From Hyphomicrobiales bacterium (GTDB lineage Bacteria > Pseudomonadota > Alphaproteobacteria > Rhizobiales > Xanthobacteraceae), in assembly GCA_016185205.1 (NCBI GenBank), contig JACPOA010000085.1, positions 1 to 64,000 of the forward strand: a stretch of 64,000 nucleotides of DNA. The letters are read 5' to 3'. The notes beneath the pieces were generated by a model that ran no database searches, had not been told where the DNA came from, and was given only the letters and a program-made list of their open reading frames with translations. Of the stretch, positions 26,489 through 36,210 are shown in pieces. The position numbers were made by a program, and so were the translations under genes. How positions within the stretch are numbered: the first letter of the stretch is position 1; each line of letters begins with the position of its first letter.

Positions 26489-27661
26489 GTGAAAATACTC
26501 CACGTCACACCTACCTACTTACCTGCCGTCCGCTATGGCGGACCGATTTTTGCTGTGCATGGCCTTTGCCGAGCCTTAGTGACTCGCGGTCATCAAGTGG
26601 ATGTATTCACCACGACGATCGATGGACCGGATGACAGTAATGTGCCCTTGGCGATTCCCGTTAATCTCGATTCGGTCAAAGTCCACTATTTTGCCTCGCC
26701 GTTTTTGCGCCGACTCGCTTGGGCGCCAACAATGAAAGGTGTATTGCGGCAAGAGGCGGCCAAAGCCGCTGTCATGCACCTGCACTCCGTATTCCTCTGG
26801 CCCACCTACGCGGCAGCCAGCGCAGCACGAACGGCGCGAACGCCATACGTCGTCGGTCCCCGTGGTGCCTTGGTGAAAAAGCTTGTGCGGAAGCGGAATC
26901 AACTGCTTAAGACCGCTTGGATCGCGCTGGTCGAGCGTTCTACTTTCGAGCATGCGGCAGCAATTCACGTAACTTCTAAGGTGGAGGCGGTCGAGCTGCA
27001 ACGGTTTGGCTGGAACTTGCCGAGGATTGCCGTGATTCCGAATGGCGTGGACGAGCCCGTGAACCTCGTCGGCTTGCCGGCCGCGGACGTTCAACTCATC
27101 ACAAGGCAGCAACCTCTCGTTCTTTTCTTGGGGCGGCTGAGTTGGGTAAAGGGACTCGACCGTCTATTGCAAGCGTTTGCGCTAACGCGGGTGGGAACAC
27201 TTGCAATTGTCGGTCCAGATTACGAGAATTTGCTGCCGCAGTTGTTGCATTCGACGACTAAGTTGGGCATCGCCGAACGCGTGCACTTCCTCCCACGCAT
27301 AGTCGTCGGATTAGATAAAGAGCGCATATTTTCCGCTGCGCAAGTACTTGTGTTGCCTTCTTATTCGGAGAATTTCGGCAACACGATACTCGAAGCAATG
27401 ATTCGATCTGTGCCAGTTGTCGTAACCAGAGAAGTCGGCGCCGCAGATATTGTAAGCCAGTCGGGTGGGGGAGTTGTTGTTGAAGGCGAGCCTAATATTC
27501 TTGCAGAAGCCATCGCGGGTCTGCTCGAAAATCCACAGCGTGCGCGTCAGATCGGTCAGACAGGCCGCTATTACGTTGCGGAGCGTTATAGCTGGTCGAG
27601 CGTTGCAGCCCAGATGGAACAACTCTACGAAGAGATCAGGGTGCCAGGGCACAAGTGCTAA
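26489..27661 (+). CDS. glycosyltransferase family 4
   Basis: 390 aa from GTG 26489. N-terminal KILHVTPTYLPAVRYGGPIFAVHGLCRALVTRGH, linker VIPNGVD, C-domain PLVLFLGRLSWVKGLDRLLQAF and VLVLPSYSENFGNTILEAMIRSVPVV, the E-x-N-F-G...E donor motif of GT4. A complete and conventional member. It overlaps the next gene by 7 bases (27655-27661). Confidence 0.9.
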   Translation: MKILHVTPTYLPAVRYGGPIFAVHGLCRALVTRGHQVDVFTTTIDGPDDSNVPLAIPVNLDSVKVHYFASPFLRRLAWAPTMKGVLRQEAAKAAVMHLHSVFLWPTYAAASAARTARTPYVVGPRGALVKKLVRKRNQLLKTAWIALVERSTFEHAAAIHVTSKVEAVELQRFGWNLPRIAVIPNGVDEPVNLVGLPAADVQLITRQQPLVLFLGRLSWVKGLDRLLQAFALTRVGTLAIVGPDYENLLPQLLHSTTKLGIAERVHFLPRIVVGLDKERIFSAAQVLVLPSYSENFGNTILEAMIRSVPVVVTREVGAADIVSQSGGGVVVEGEPNILAEAIAGLLENPQRARQIGQTGRYYVAERYSWSSVAAQMEQLYEEIRVPGHKC

Positions 27662-28449
27662 AGCAAATTACGCCACTGATCATCTCACTCAATGAGGCGC
27701 CGAATATCCGGCGTACACTCGACAAGCTTGTCTGGGCGAAGCGCATCGTAATCGTCGACAGCGGCAGCACCGATGAGACGCTCGAGATCATCCGTGGTTA
27801 CCCACAGGCGCAGGTGATCCAGCGAACTTTCGTTGACTTTGCTGATCAGTGTAATTTCGGTATTGGTCAGGTGACCACGCCGTGGGTGCTGTCCTTCGAC
27901 GCGGATTATGAGTTAAGCGATGAACTGGTAGCCGAACTCAATTCGCTGTCGCTATCCGAAACGATCGCCGGCTATCGGGCCCGCTTCATCTATCGCATCC
28001 ATGGCCGCCCACTACGCGGCTCACTCTATCCTCCGCGCACAGTGCTTTACCGGACGGACAAGGCGCAATATCGCAAGGAAGGCCATGGCCACCGCGTCGT
28101 TATCGAGGGCGATGTTGTTGACCTGAAGGCTCCGATTTTTCACGACGACCGGAAACCTTTGGCACGTTGGGTGGAATCTCAGCGGCGTTACGCCCAGGAG
28201 GAGGCGCAATTTCTTCTAACAGCGGACCGCCGCACGCTTAACTTCATGGATCGTACGCGGCTCGCCTGCTGGCCAGCGCCTATCGCCGCAATATTCTACA
28301 CGTTGTTCGGCAAAGGGGTCATCTTAGACGGATGGCCAGGCTGGTACTACGCACTGCAACGGATTTTGGCCGAAATTCTAATTGCTCTCGAGATCATCGA
28401 TCGGCGGTTACGTGATAGGAAAGGGGCGACATCTCGTAACCATGACTAG
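27655..28449 (+). CDS. glycosyltransferase family 2 (WaaE/KdtX-like)
   Basis: 264 aa from GTG 27655. TPLIISLNEAPNIRRTLDKL, then WAKRIVIVDSGSTDETLEII and WVLSFDADYELSDEL carry the GT-A nucleotide and DxD motifs. The later HGRPLRGSLYPPRTVLYR and GHGHRVVIEGDVVDLKAPIFHD pattern is typical of the WaaE/KdtX lipopolysaccharide-core subfamily (beta-1,4-glucosyl/ heptose-core type). Whether it acts on LPS core or on this glycan is undecided; context favours the latter. Confidence 0.82.
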   Translation: MLKQITPLIISLNEAPNIRRTLDKLVWAKRIVIVDSGSTDETLEIIRGYPQAQVIQRTFVDFADQCNFGIGQVTTPWVLSFDADYELSDELVAELNSLSLSETIAGYRARFIYRIHGRPLRGSLYPPRTVLYRTDKAQYRKEGHGHRVVIEGDVVDLKAPIFHDDRKPLARWVESQRRYAQEEAQFLLTADRRTLNFMDRTRLACWPAPIAAIFYTLFGKGVILDGWPGWYYALQRILAEILIALEIIDRRLRDRKGATSRNHD

Positions 28450-28484
28450 CGTTAGTCGCCAAGAAAGTCGTAAGTAATTCGGCA

Positions 28485-30227
28485 ATGATCGTTCTTGGTC
28501 TGAATGCTTTTCATGGCGATTCCGCTGCGGCCTTGCTACGCGACGGCAAGCTGATTGCCGCGGCCGAGGAAGAGCGTTTCCGGCGCGTCAAGCATTGGGC
28601 GGGGTTTCCGAGCCGTGCGATTGCTTATTGTCTCGATGAGGCAAAACTAGGCATCGCCGATGTGGACCACATAGCCATCAATCAGGATAATCGCGCCAAT
28701 TTTGGCGCCAAGCTCCGCTACTTGTTCTCACATCGTCCGGATCTTGGACTTATCCTGGAGCGAATTCAGAATCGCCGGTCGCGTGCCAGTATTTCCGACC
28801 TCATTGCACATTGCTTTCCTGGAAAAAGCCTACGTGCACAATTTCACAATATCGAGCACCATCTTGCACATCTTTCGTCGGCCTTCCACGTATCGCCATT
28901 CCAGGATGCGGCGGTTGTTTCGGTCGATGGTTTTGGCGACTTCACCAGCGCTGTGTGGGGTGTTGGCCGTGGGACAGCGATCGATGCCGATGCGCGCGTG
29001 TATTTTCCTCATTCACTTGGCATCTTTTATCAGGCACTGACTCAATATCTCGGCTTTTCGCACTATGGAGATGAATACAAGGTAATGGGCTTGGCGCCCT
29101 ACGGATCGCCGACTGCTTTGCCTGCGATGCGAAAGATCGTGCAGTTGGAAACAGACGGCCGATTTACGCTCAGCCTTGACTACTTTCGTCATCACCGCGA
29201 GCAAATTTCCTACCAGTGGAACGACGGTGTACCGATGGTGACGGAGCTGTTCACGCCCGTGCTCGAGCAGCTTCTCGGGCCGCGGCGGCAGCCTTCCGAT
29301 CCCATCGAGCAGAGGCACTGGAACATCGCGCGCTCGGTACAGGCAATATACGAAGAGGCTTTCTTCAACCTCCTGACCGCCGTGCACAGGATCGCCAAAG
29401 ACACCAATCTCGCTCTGGCAGGCGGTTGTGCGATGAATTCTGTCGCCAACGGCAAGGTAAGGCGGCAGACCCCGTTCCGGAATGTCTACGTACAATCGGC
29501 TGCCGGCGACGCCGGTGGCGCCATCGGATCGGCATTTGCGGTCTGGCACAAACTCGGCGGCCGTCGATCTTTTGTGATGGACCACGCGTATTGGGGGCCA
29601 CATTTTGCAACCGAGGACGTTGCATCACTTGTCGCAACTCAAAAGTCGACACTCGCCCAAGCCGGATGCACGATCGAGAACATTGCCGATGAGGCCATGC
29701 TTTGCCGCCGCATAGCGGCGGCAATTGCGGACGGCCAAGTCGTCGGTTGGTTTCAGGGCCGAATGGAATGGGGGCCGCGTGCGCTCGGTAACCGCTCAAT
29801 TCTATGCGATCCGCGCCGGGCGGACATGAAAGAGCTCCTGAATGCAAAGATTAAGCGACGCGAGTCGTTCCGACCTTTCGCGCCTTCTGTCCTTGAAGAG
29901 GCGGTGGCGGAATGGTTCGAAGAGAATGATGCGGTTCCATTCATGATGCAGGTTTTTCAAGTCCGCGAAGACAAACGGTCACGCATCCCCGCAGTGACGC
30001 ATGTGGACGGCTCAGGCCGGTTGCAGACGGTCTCGGCCCGAACAAATCCGCGTTACCATCGTCTGATCGTTGAGTTTTTCACGCTGAGCGGCATTCCCAT
30101 GGTGCTCAACACGTCGTTCAACGAAAACGAACCAGTTGTGTGTCAGCCAGAGGAAGCGTTGGATTGTTTTCTCAGAACCAAAATGGATCTACTCGTCCTC
30201 GGTAACACGATGATTTCGCGAAAGTGA
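28485..30227 (+). CDS. carbamoyltransferase (NodU/CmcH family), second copy
   Basis: 580 aa. VLGLNAFHGDSAAALLRDGK, AAEEERFRRVKHWAGFPSRA, IEHHLAHLSSAFHVSPFQDA, GWFQGRMEWGPRALGNRSIL, RESFRPFAPSVLEEAV and LNTSFNENEPVVCQPEEALD cover all family blocks. It is clearly diverged from the copy at 11974-13806 and lacks SxtJ/SxtK-like partners nearby, so a different hydroxyl or sugar acceptor is likely. It is followed 19 bases later by a GT4 gene. Confidence 0.9.
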   Translation: MIVLGLNAFHGDSAAALLRDGKLIAAAEEERFRRVKHWAGFPSRAIAYCLDEAKLGIADVDHIAINQDNRANFGAKLRYLFSHRPDLGLILERIQNRRSRASISDLIAHCFPGKSLRAQFHNIEHHLAHLSSAFHVSPFQDAAVVSVDGFGDFTSAVWGVGRGTAIDADARVYFPHSLGIFYQALTQYLGFSHYGDEYKVMGLAPYGSPTALPAMRKIVQLETDGRFTLSLDYFRHHREQISYQWNDGVPMVTELFTPVLEQLLGPRRQPSDPIEQRHWNIARSVQAIYEEAFFNLLTAVHRIAKDTNLALAGGCAMNSVANGKVRRQTPFRNVYVQSAAGDAGGAIGSAFAVWHKLGGRRSFVMDHAYWGPHFATEDVASLVATQKSTLAQAGCTIENIADEAMLCRRIAAAIADGQVVGWFQGRMEWGPRALGNRSILCDPRRADMKELLNAKIKRRESFRPFAPSVLEEAVAEWFEENDAVPFMMQVFQVREDKRSRIPAVTHVDGSGRLQTVSARTNPRYHRLIVEFFTLSGIPMVLNTSFNENEPVVCQPEEALDCFLRTKMDLLVLGNTMISRK

Positions 30228-30246
30228 AATACACAAGATATCCACC

Positions 30247-31377
30247 GTGCGCATAAATATCGTTCTCGGCCCATTTCTTCCGGTCCCAGCAGTGCTCGGC
30301 GGCGCAGTTGAGAAAGCACACTTGTTGTTGGCGCGATATTACAAGGCAGCAGGACACGACGTGACCATCGTGTCCAGGCGATATGGGACGTTTCCGGCTG
30401 ACGAAATCGTCGATAAGATCAGATATCTGCGAATCCCTTCGTTCAACCGTTCCGCTTCATTGTTGGTAAACCTTGCCTTTGACTTTCTTTATTCCTGCCG
30501 CGTTTCGTTCAGCTTGCCACAAGCCGACGTTACCGTGACAAATTCTTTTTTTTTGCCGCTTGTGCTGGCTCGCCGGAAGGCCGGAAAGATTTACGTCCAG
30601 GTTGGACGATACCCGAAAGGGCAGATGGCCCTTTATCGTCGTGCCGATCGTATTCAGGCGGTATCGTGGGCAGTTGCTGATGAAATCGCTCGGCAGACGC
30701 CACGCGTGGCTAGAAAAGTCGTTATGATCGGCTACGCTATTCCTCCCGCCTATTTCAAAACCGACGAGCAGCCGCAACGACAAAAGACGATCCTTTTTGT
30801 CGGCAGGATCGCGCGCGAGAAGGGCATAGAGTTGTTGCTGAAGGCGTTCTTATCTCTGACACGAGAAGAAAATATTCCAAATCTTTCGGATTGGAAATTG
30901 CGGATAATAGGCCCGTACGACATCACCCAGGGCGGCGACGGTAACGGCTATTTCGATGAACTGAAAAAGATCGCCGACGCGATCGGCGCTGCCTGCGAGC
31001 TGGTCGGGCCGGTGTTCGTCCAGCAAACACTGGTCGACGAATATCGCGCTGCATCGGTTTTCGTATATCCCAGCCTGGCAGAGACCGGCGAGGCCTTGCC
31101 GTTGGCGCCGCTCGAGGCCATGGCCGCCGGGTGCGCGACGATTGTTTCAAATTTGCGGTGTTTCGACGATTACATCACCGATGGCGTGAGTGGACTGAAA
31201 TTTGACCACCGTGGTTCTCGTCCCGAAGACGATCTTGCCGATAAATTGGCGCGGCTGATCGCCGATCCGGAATTCGTTCAGCGGCTTGCCGCGAACGGCA
31301 ATAGCTCCGCGCAAAATTATCAGGCCCCCATTATTGCGCGTAAAATGCTGGACGATTTTGAGGCGTTGGTTCGTTAG
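30247..31377 (+). CDS. glycosyltransferase family 4
   Basis: 376 aa from GTG 30247. N-terminus RINIVLGPFLPVPAVLGGAVEKAHLLLARYYKAAGHDV, C-domain KTILFVGRIAREKGIELLLKAF and VFVYPSLAETGEALPLAPLEAMAAGCATIVSN, a typical retaining GT4 donor site. It is the last + strand gene before two minus-strand methyltransferases. Confidence 0.88.
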   Translation: MRINIVLGPFLPVPAVLGGAVEKAHLLLARYYKAAGHDVTIVSRRYGTFPADEIVDKIRYLRIPSFNRSASLLVNLAFDFLYSCRVSFSLPQADVTVTNSFFLPLVLARRKAGKIYVQVGRYPKGQMALYRRADRIQAVSWAVADEIARQTPRVARKVVMIGYAIPPAYFKTDEQPQRQKTILFVGRIAREKGIELLLKAFLSLTREENIPNLSDWKLRIIGPYDITQGGDGNGYFDELKKIADAIGAACELVGPVFVQQTLVDEYRAASVFVYPSLAETGEALPLAPLEAMAAGCATIVSNLRCFDDYITDGVSGLKFDHRGSRPEDDLADKLARLIADPEFVQRLAANGNSSAQNYQAPIIARKMLDDFEALVR

Positions 31378-31459
31378 CCCATCTTTCGAGCGCTGCGAGG
31401 TGCCGCACCAGCGCGCGTCTCACTACACTTACCAGGAATTTTCGCGAATTAATGGTCCG

Positions 31460-32320
31460 TCACTTTCGTGCGGTAACAAACAGGAATGCCCCACGGCTAT
31501 TCGCCCATCTTTTTAAGCTTTCTTCATCGAAGAATCGTAGCAGGGGCTTTCTGAAATACCGCGGCAACGGTACCGCATCGGCGTCTTGGCCATAAGACAC
31601 GACGCGCGTGTCAAAGAAAAACGTGTTGAACAGATCGGCCAAGAGATCCTTAGTATAATGGCGGGCTAAAAAACCGCCTGTGCTCTGCCATAGGTTCTGG
31701 TCCAGTGATCTTCCACGCCAGAAATTTAGAAGATGCTTGGTTGCTATTGTTATGTAAGCAGGCATTCCGTCCAGATTGTAGACCATGGCTCGCACCTCTC
31801 CACCCGGCCGGAGAACCCGGTGGATATCTTTTACGATTCGACCTGTTTGCGCGGCATGATGAATGGCTCCCCATGACCACACGAAGTCGAAGCCTTGATC
31901 CTCGAAATCGAGCTTCGCCGCGTCCATCTGCCGAACGTCAAGTGAGAGCTTCTTTAGCGCCGCACGTTTGCGTGTAGCCATCACGGAAGTTTCCGAAATA
32001 TCAATGGCCACGACTTTGGCTCCAGCCCGGGCCATTAGCTCCGCGTGCAAACCCATGCCGCAGCCGATCTCGAGAACGCGTTTATCCTTCAAGGCCTCAA
32101 ATGGGATAATGCGGTCGAAAGCGCTCGCATCGTGAGCGAAGAGTCGGGCGCTATAAATAAAACGCCTATCAATTTCGTCAAACCATGCGCTGGAATACAT
32201 TTCAGCGGAAATTGGACTGCGCCAATCGTATGACATGGTATGCGTTGTCCACCAGCGCCGATTGTCTTCTTGGATATTTTCAAGGTCTTGATTCTTAGTC
32301 CGCTTTTCTGCGTAGCGCAT
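31460..32320 (-). CDS. class I SAM-dependent methyltransferase
   Basis: About 286 aa from Met at 32320 (an upstream in-frame Met at 32428 would add a basic, poorly supported leader). Motif I is RVLEIGCGMGLHAELMARAG, post-I VVAIDISETSVMATRKR, motif II region FDFVWSWGAIHHAAQTGRIV and LRPGGEVRAMVYNL. Ubiquinone/ small-molecule-type class I fold; the target is likely a sugar or lipid intermediate in the locus. It is preceded on the same strand by an isoprenylcysteine-methyltransferase-like gene. Confidence 0.8.
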   Translation of the reverse strand: MRYAEKRTKNQDLENIQEDNRRWWTTHTMSYDWRSPISAEMYSSAWFDEIDRRFIYSARLFAHDASAFDRIIPFEALKDKRVLEIGCGMGLHAELMARAGAKVVAIDISETSVMATRKRAALKKLSLDVRQMDAAKLDFEDQGFDFVWSWGAIHHAAQTGRIVKDIHRVLRPGGEVRAMVYNLDGMPAYITIATKHLLNFWRGRSLDQNLWQSTGGFLARHYTKDLLADLFNTFFFDTRVVSYGQDADAVPLPRYFRKPLLRFFDEESLKRWANSRGAFLFVTARK

Positions 32321-32451
32321 GGCCCGGTACCTTAAGGTGGTCGTTAGCGATGGCTTAGTGGGCACGCTGGTTACACCAACCGTGGTGCGCCAAAGATGAG
32401 ATCTCGTTTTAAGTTCGTTTCGCAACAATTACGTAACAGTAGGTCACTCTA

Positions 32452-33294
32452 TCAGATCAACATCGGCAAGATCATCACCAATCCTAACAAGCCGAAAGCG
32501 CAAATCATCACCATCGCCAATCGGCGCAAAGCGGTGCGGTCTTCAAGAAACAATGTAAAAAACCGAATGGGATTACTTGGGATCAAGAAACTCGTACGCC
32601 GGCGGTATGCCTCAAATTCCGGGAAAGTGCGTGCCAGAACCGCTTCCTCATACATAGCCCGCGTCACTTCAACGCCTGCAATCAGAATGAGCAGCGCCGC
32701 CGCGGCGACCGAGCGATATTGCACAAACATAGCAAACACGACCAGTATCTCGCACAAATATACCGGATGTCTGACCAATTTGTAGGGACCTTCTGTCACC
32801 AGGCGGCGCGCCTCCGGCATGATGCTAAATGAGCGGCCCAGAAAGGTGAGACTCACGGCTGCCATCGCACCGGCGATCAAGCTCACCGTCACCGATGTGA
32901 AATTAAAAGCGAGATTCGACGGCGCTCGATCCAAAAATAAAAACATTGGAGAGAGAACAATGGCGGCTAACGGAGCTAATCTGGGAAAAATTCCGTCGGA
33001 CTTTGCGATAGGGCGAAGTCGGAAGATCGGCAAGATCGCAAACAGGGCGATAAAAATCCACTGACAAACTCGAGCGAGTACAGTCATGACGATGCCGAAA
33101 TGGGGCGCGTTCAATATGCTAGGTCGCTCGAGGGCTTGATTGAGGAAAACAACAACATCGAAAAAAAGTACAAACAAGGCATAAACAATTAAAGGGATGC
33201 GCATCGCTTGGTCGTAAAACCGGCTTTGATCGAGCCTTTGGCGTAGGTCGGTGAAAAGCATGAGAACGAGCCCGCGCGGATGCGTTTGCGCCAT
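32452..33294 (-). CDS. isoprenylcysteine carboxyl methyltransferase (ICMT)-family membrane protein
   Basis: 280 aa with about six membrane spans. The ICMT/PEMT signature is visible in LVTEGPYKLVRHPVYLCEIL (RHPxY) and, after the next helix, EEAVLARTFPEFEAYRRRTS (E..L...FP.Y..Y). Bacterial members methylate membrane-embedded substrates using SAM; specificity is generally unknown. Start at 33294 is assumed; Met at 33261 is possible. It is divergent from galE, so 33295-33397 probably holds promoters for both directions. Confidence 0.78.
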   Translation of the reverse strand: MAQTHPRGLVLMLFTDLRQRLDQSRFYDQAMRIPLIVYALFVLFFDVVVFLNQALERPSILNAPHFGIVMTVLARVCQWIFIALFAILPIFRLRPIAKSDGIFPRLAPLAAIVLSPMFLFLDRAPSNLAFNFTSVTVSLIAGAMAAVSLTFLGRSFSIMPEARRLVTEGPYKLVRHPVYLCEILVVFAMFVQYRSVAAAALLILIAGVEVTRAMYEEAVLARTFPEFEAYRRRTSFLIPSNPIRFFTLFLEDRTALRRLAMVMICAFGLLGLVMILPMLI

Positions 33295-33397
33295 TGTGAA
33301 GGAGGCAAGGTCGCCTCGGGCTTTGTACCGAGATTTCTCGCCTACAAACAGTATATTTACATCGCTGAGTCGGCCGCGCTGATCTGGAGATCAATCC

Positions 33398-34369
33398 TTG
33401 AAAATTCTCGTCACCGGCGGCGCCGGCTATATCGGCAGCCATGTTTGCAAGGCGCTTGCCGCGAAGGGCTTTGAGCCGGTCGTCTACGACAACCTCTCGC
33501 GCGGCAATCGCTGGGTGGTGAAATGGGGACCGCTGGAGGAGGGCGATATTGCCGACGTCGCGCGTGTTCGCGCGGTGCTGGATCGGCACCGGCCCACCGC
33601 GGTGATGCACTTTGCCGCCTTCGCCTATGTCGGGGAGTCTGTGCGCGAGCCGCTGTTTTATTATCGCAACAATATTGGAGGCACCACGGCGCTGCTGCAG
33701 GCGCTCATCGACTACGGGCCGCTGCCGTTCGTATTCTCCTCGACCTGCTCAACCTATGGCATACCGCAAACCATTCCCATTCCCGAGGACCACCCGCAGA
33801 ATCCCATCAATCCTTATGGCTTCTCCAAGATGGTCGTCGAACGCATGCTTGCCGACCTCGATCTTACCTACGGTATGCGTTCAGTTTCGCTACGCTACTT
33901 TAATGCCGCAGGCGCCGATCCCGAAGGTGAGATCGGCGAAGCGCACAATCCGGAAACACATCTGATTCCGCTCGTTTTGGCGGCAGCGCGCGACGGCACT
34001 CCGGTGGATGTATTTGGTGCCGATTACGACACGCCGGACGGCACCTGCATCCGAGATTATATCCACGTCTCAGACATCGCCGGCGCTCACCTGCTCGCGC
34101 TCGACTATCTTCTCAAAGGTGGCGCAAGTTGTGCGCTCAATCTAGCAAACGCACGCGGCTATTCGGTCAAAGAGGTGGTTGGGGCCGCCGAGCGCGTCTG
34201 CAACCGGTCGATTTGGGTGAAAATAGCCTCCCGTCGCGATGGTGATCCCCCGATCCTCATCGGATTGGCAGAGCGTGCTCAGGCACTGCTAGGATGGCGG
34301 CCGGCTCGCTCAGCGCTGGAAAGCCAGATAGCCGATGCCTGGAATTGGATGATGAAGGACCGGAAATGA
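33398..34369 (+). CDS. galE: UDP-glucose 4-epimerase
   Basis: 323 aa from TTG 33398, read MKILVTGGAGYIGSHVCKAL (GxxGxxG NAD site). MHFAAFAYVGESVREPLFYY, FSSTCSTYGIPQTIPIPEDH and NPYGFSKMVVERML provide the Ser and the Tyr-x3-Lys of extended SDR epimerases; SLRYFNAAGADPEGEIGEAH is a GalE hallmark. It interconverts UDP-Glc and UDP-Gal (or the GlcNAc forms) for the glycan. It is followed by a 117-base AT-rich gap before the next gene. Confidence 0.92.
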   Translation: MKILVTGGAGYIGSHVCKALAAKGFEPVVYDNLSRGNRWVVKWGPLEEGDIADVARVRAVLDRHRPTAVMHFAAFAYVGESVREPLFYYRNNIGGTTALLQALIDYGPLPFVFSSTCSTYGIPQTIPIPEDHPQNPINPYGFSKMVVERMLADLDLTYGMRSVSLRYFNAAGADPEGEIGEAHNPETHLIPLVLAAARDGTPVDVFGADYDTPDGTCIRDYIHVSDIAGAHLLALDYLLKGGASCALNLANARGYSVKEVVGAAERVCNRSIWVKIASRRDGDPPILIGLAERAQALLGWRPARSALESQIADAWNWMMKDRK

Positions 34370-34486
34370 GCAGATGTACTTATGCATCTTCAGCAGCGCA
34401 TTTTGGTAACTGAACTATAAGAATTTAATGTGAATGACCTGATGTGATTACTACTCATATTTCCTGGTGTCCGAAAACAAACCGCC

Positions 34487-35461
34487 TTGGACCTGATTGA
34501 AATGGCTCCGCAACCGATCCTTAGCTTCGTTGTCCCTTGCTACAATGAGCAGGCGGTGCTCCCGCATACGCTGCGTGAGTTGTTAGCCACGCTTGGTGGG
34601 CTTGTTTCGGAAGGCATGATTTCAGAAAACAGCTATTTGTTCTTTGTCGACGACGGAAGTCAGGACGATACTTGGAACTTGATCGAAAAGGCGCACGCCG
34701 AGAATCCTAAATGTGTGCGTGGGTTAAAGCTTTCTCGAAATGTCGGCCATCAGAACGCGCTGTTGGCTGGCCTGCTTGGGCAGATCGGGAGGGCCGACGC
34801 GGTTATTTCGCTCGACGCCGACCTACAGGACAATGTTGCCATCACTAAACAAATGATCAATTGCTTCGTCAGTAGCGGCGCGGACATCGTATTTGGCGTG
34901 CGCAGCGAGCGGGCGACGGACACAGTTTTCAAGCGGAAAACAGCGCAATGGTATTATCGCTTCTTGCGCTGGCTGGGGGTGGAAATCGTTCTCGATCATG
35001 GCGACTTCCGGCTGATAAGTGACCGCGCGCTGCGAGCGCTTGCGCAGTTCGGCGAGGTGCATGTGTTCCTGCGCGGTCTCGTGATGCAACTGGGTTTTAA
35101 GACTGAGCTTGTGTATTTCGAGCGAAAGCCGCGCGCTTACGGTGAAACAAAATATACTCTCTCGAAGATGCTCGCTTTTGCATCGGATGGAATTACATCC
35201 TTTTCGATCAGGCCGCTGCGGGTCGTGACAACATTGGGGTTGATCCTGTTTGCGCTATCGATTGTTGCGTTAATCTGGGTGCTGGCGGCCTGGTTGGTGG
35301 GCAGGACAATTGAGGGCTGGGCATCGCTGATGGTAATATTTTTATTGGTATCGAGTTTCCAAACGCTGGCGCTCGGCATTATCGGTGAATATGTCGGCAA
35401 AACATATTTCGAAACAAAATCACGCCCGCGCTATATCGTTGAAAAGGAATTGTCTTCGTGA
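34487..35461 (+). CDS. polyprenyl-phosphate glycosyltransferase (GtrB/DPM1-like GT2)
   Basis: 324 aa (TTG 34487; ATG 34502 may be the true start). LSFVVPCYNEQAVLPHTLRE, YLFFVDDGSQDDTW, LSRNVGHQNALLAGL, ISLDADLQDN and ADIVFGVRSERATDTVFKRK are diagnostic of the GtrB/ArnC/DPM1 group, and two C-terminal transmembrane helices follow. These enzymes transfer a sugar from a nucleotide donor to undecaprenyl phosphate, giving a lipid-linked donor used outside the cytoplasm. Its stop overlaps the next gene's GTG (GTGA). Confidence 0.88.
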   Translation: MDLIEMAPQPILSFVVPCYNEQAVLPHTLRELLATLGGLVSEGMISENSYLFFVDDGSQDDTWNLIEKAHAENPKCVRGLKLSRNVGHQNALLAGLLGQIGRADAVISLDADLQDNVAITKQMINCFVSSGADIVFGVRSERATDTVFKRKTAQWYYRFLRWLGVEIVLDHGDFRLISDRALRALAQFGEVHVFLRGLVMQLGFKTELVYFERKPRAYGETKYTLSKMLAFASDGITSFSIRPLRVVTTLGLILFALSIVALIWVLAAWLVGRTIEGWASLMVIFLLVSSFQTLALGIIGEYVGKTYFETKSRPRYIVEKELSS

Positions 35462-36132
35462 CGAAGACGGAATTCGACGAGTATGCGAACACCTTTGCGG
35501 ATGTCGCCAGCCAAAACACGAGTTTTTTCGACGCCGACTATGGTTATTTTGGGCGTTACCGGTCCAACATCGTAAAGCGTATATCCGGCGCCAACGTTGC
35601 AAATATTCTCGACTTCGGTTGTGGAGTTGGACTTGGCATTCGCCCGCTCCGCGAAGCCTTTCCGGAATGCAGGATCGTGGGATGCGATCCATCGCAAGAG
35701 TCTTTGGTGCTTGCGCGAGCAAGTGAACCAGACTGTGAATTTATGGAATCAAGCGCAATTGAGCCAAAGCAACAGTTCGATATTGTCACCGCCGTCAGCG
35801 TCTTTCATCATATCGTACCATCCGATCGCGACGCCGCGCTGCGCTATTGCTTTGAACGATTAAAGCCGGGCGGGCGTCTCTTTGTGTTCGAACATAATCC
35901 ATATAATCCGTTGACCCGTCACCTCGTCTCCAGATGTCCGGTCGATCGGGACGCGATCCTGCTCAAGCCAAATGAGACAGTCGCACGATTCAAGCGAGCC
36001 GGGTTCGACCGGGTCGCGGCCGAGTACTGTCTGTTCTTTCCAAAGGCATTAGCCTTCCTGCGTCCGATCGAGACTTCGCTCGGCTGGTTGCCGCTGGGCG
36101 GTCAGTATTACGTTTGCGGTATTCGTCCGTAA
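35458..36132 (+). CDS. class I SAM-dependent methyltransferase
   Basis: 224 aa, GTG 35458 in a GTGA overlap. NILDFGCGVGLGIRPLREAF is motif I, IVGCDPSQESLVLAR post-I, FDIVTAVSVFHHIVPSDRDA motif II and LKPGGRLFVFEHNPYNPLTR motif III. The HNP.NP segment is common in methyltransferases acting on lipid-linked or sugar substrates. It is coupled to the GtrB-like enzyme, so it may act on the same lipid-linked intermediate. Confidence 0.82.
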   Translation: MTKTEFDEYANTFADVASQNTSFFDADYGYFGRYRSNIVKRISGANVANILDFGCGVGLGIRPLREAFPECRIVGCDPSQESLVLARASEPDCEFMESSAIEPKQQFDIVTAVSVFHHIVPSDRDAALRYCFERLKPGGRLFVFEHNPYNPLTRHLVSRCPVDRDAILLKPNETVARFKRAGFDRVAAEYCLFFPKALAFLRPIETSLGWLPLGGQYYVCGIRP

Positions 36133-36210
36133 CGGGTATTTGAGCTGGAAAAGACCCATCGCATTTGGCAATTTCTCGGTATAAGCCTCATTCTTCAAGG
36201 ACCTTGTAGC

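Noticed and set aside
20223..30227. Possibility of Nod-factor genes because of the NodU-like carbamoyltransferase
   Set aside because: No nodA, nodB or nodC-like genes or nod-box are seen; context is polysaccharide synthesis.
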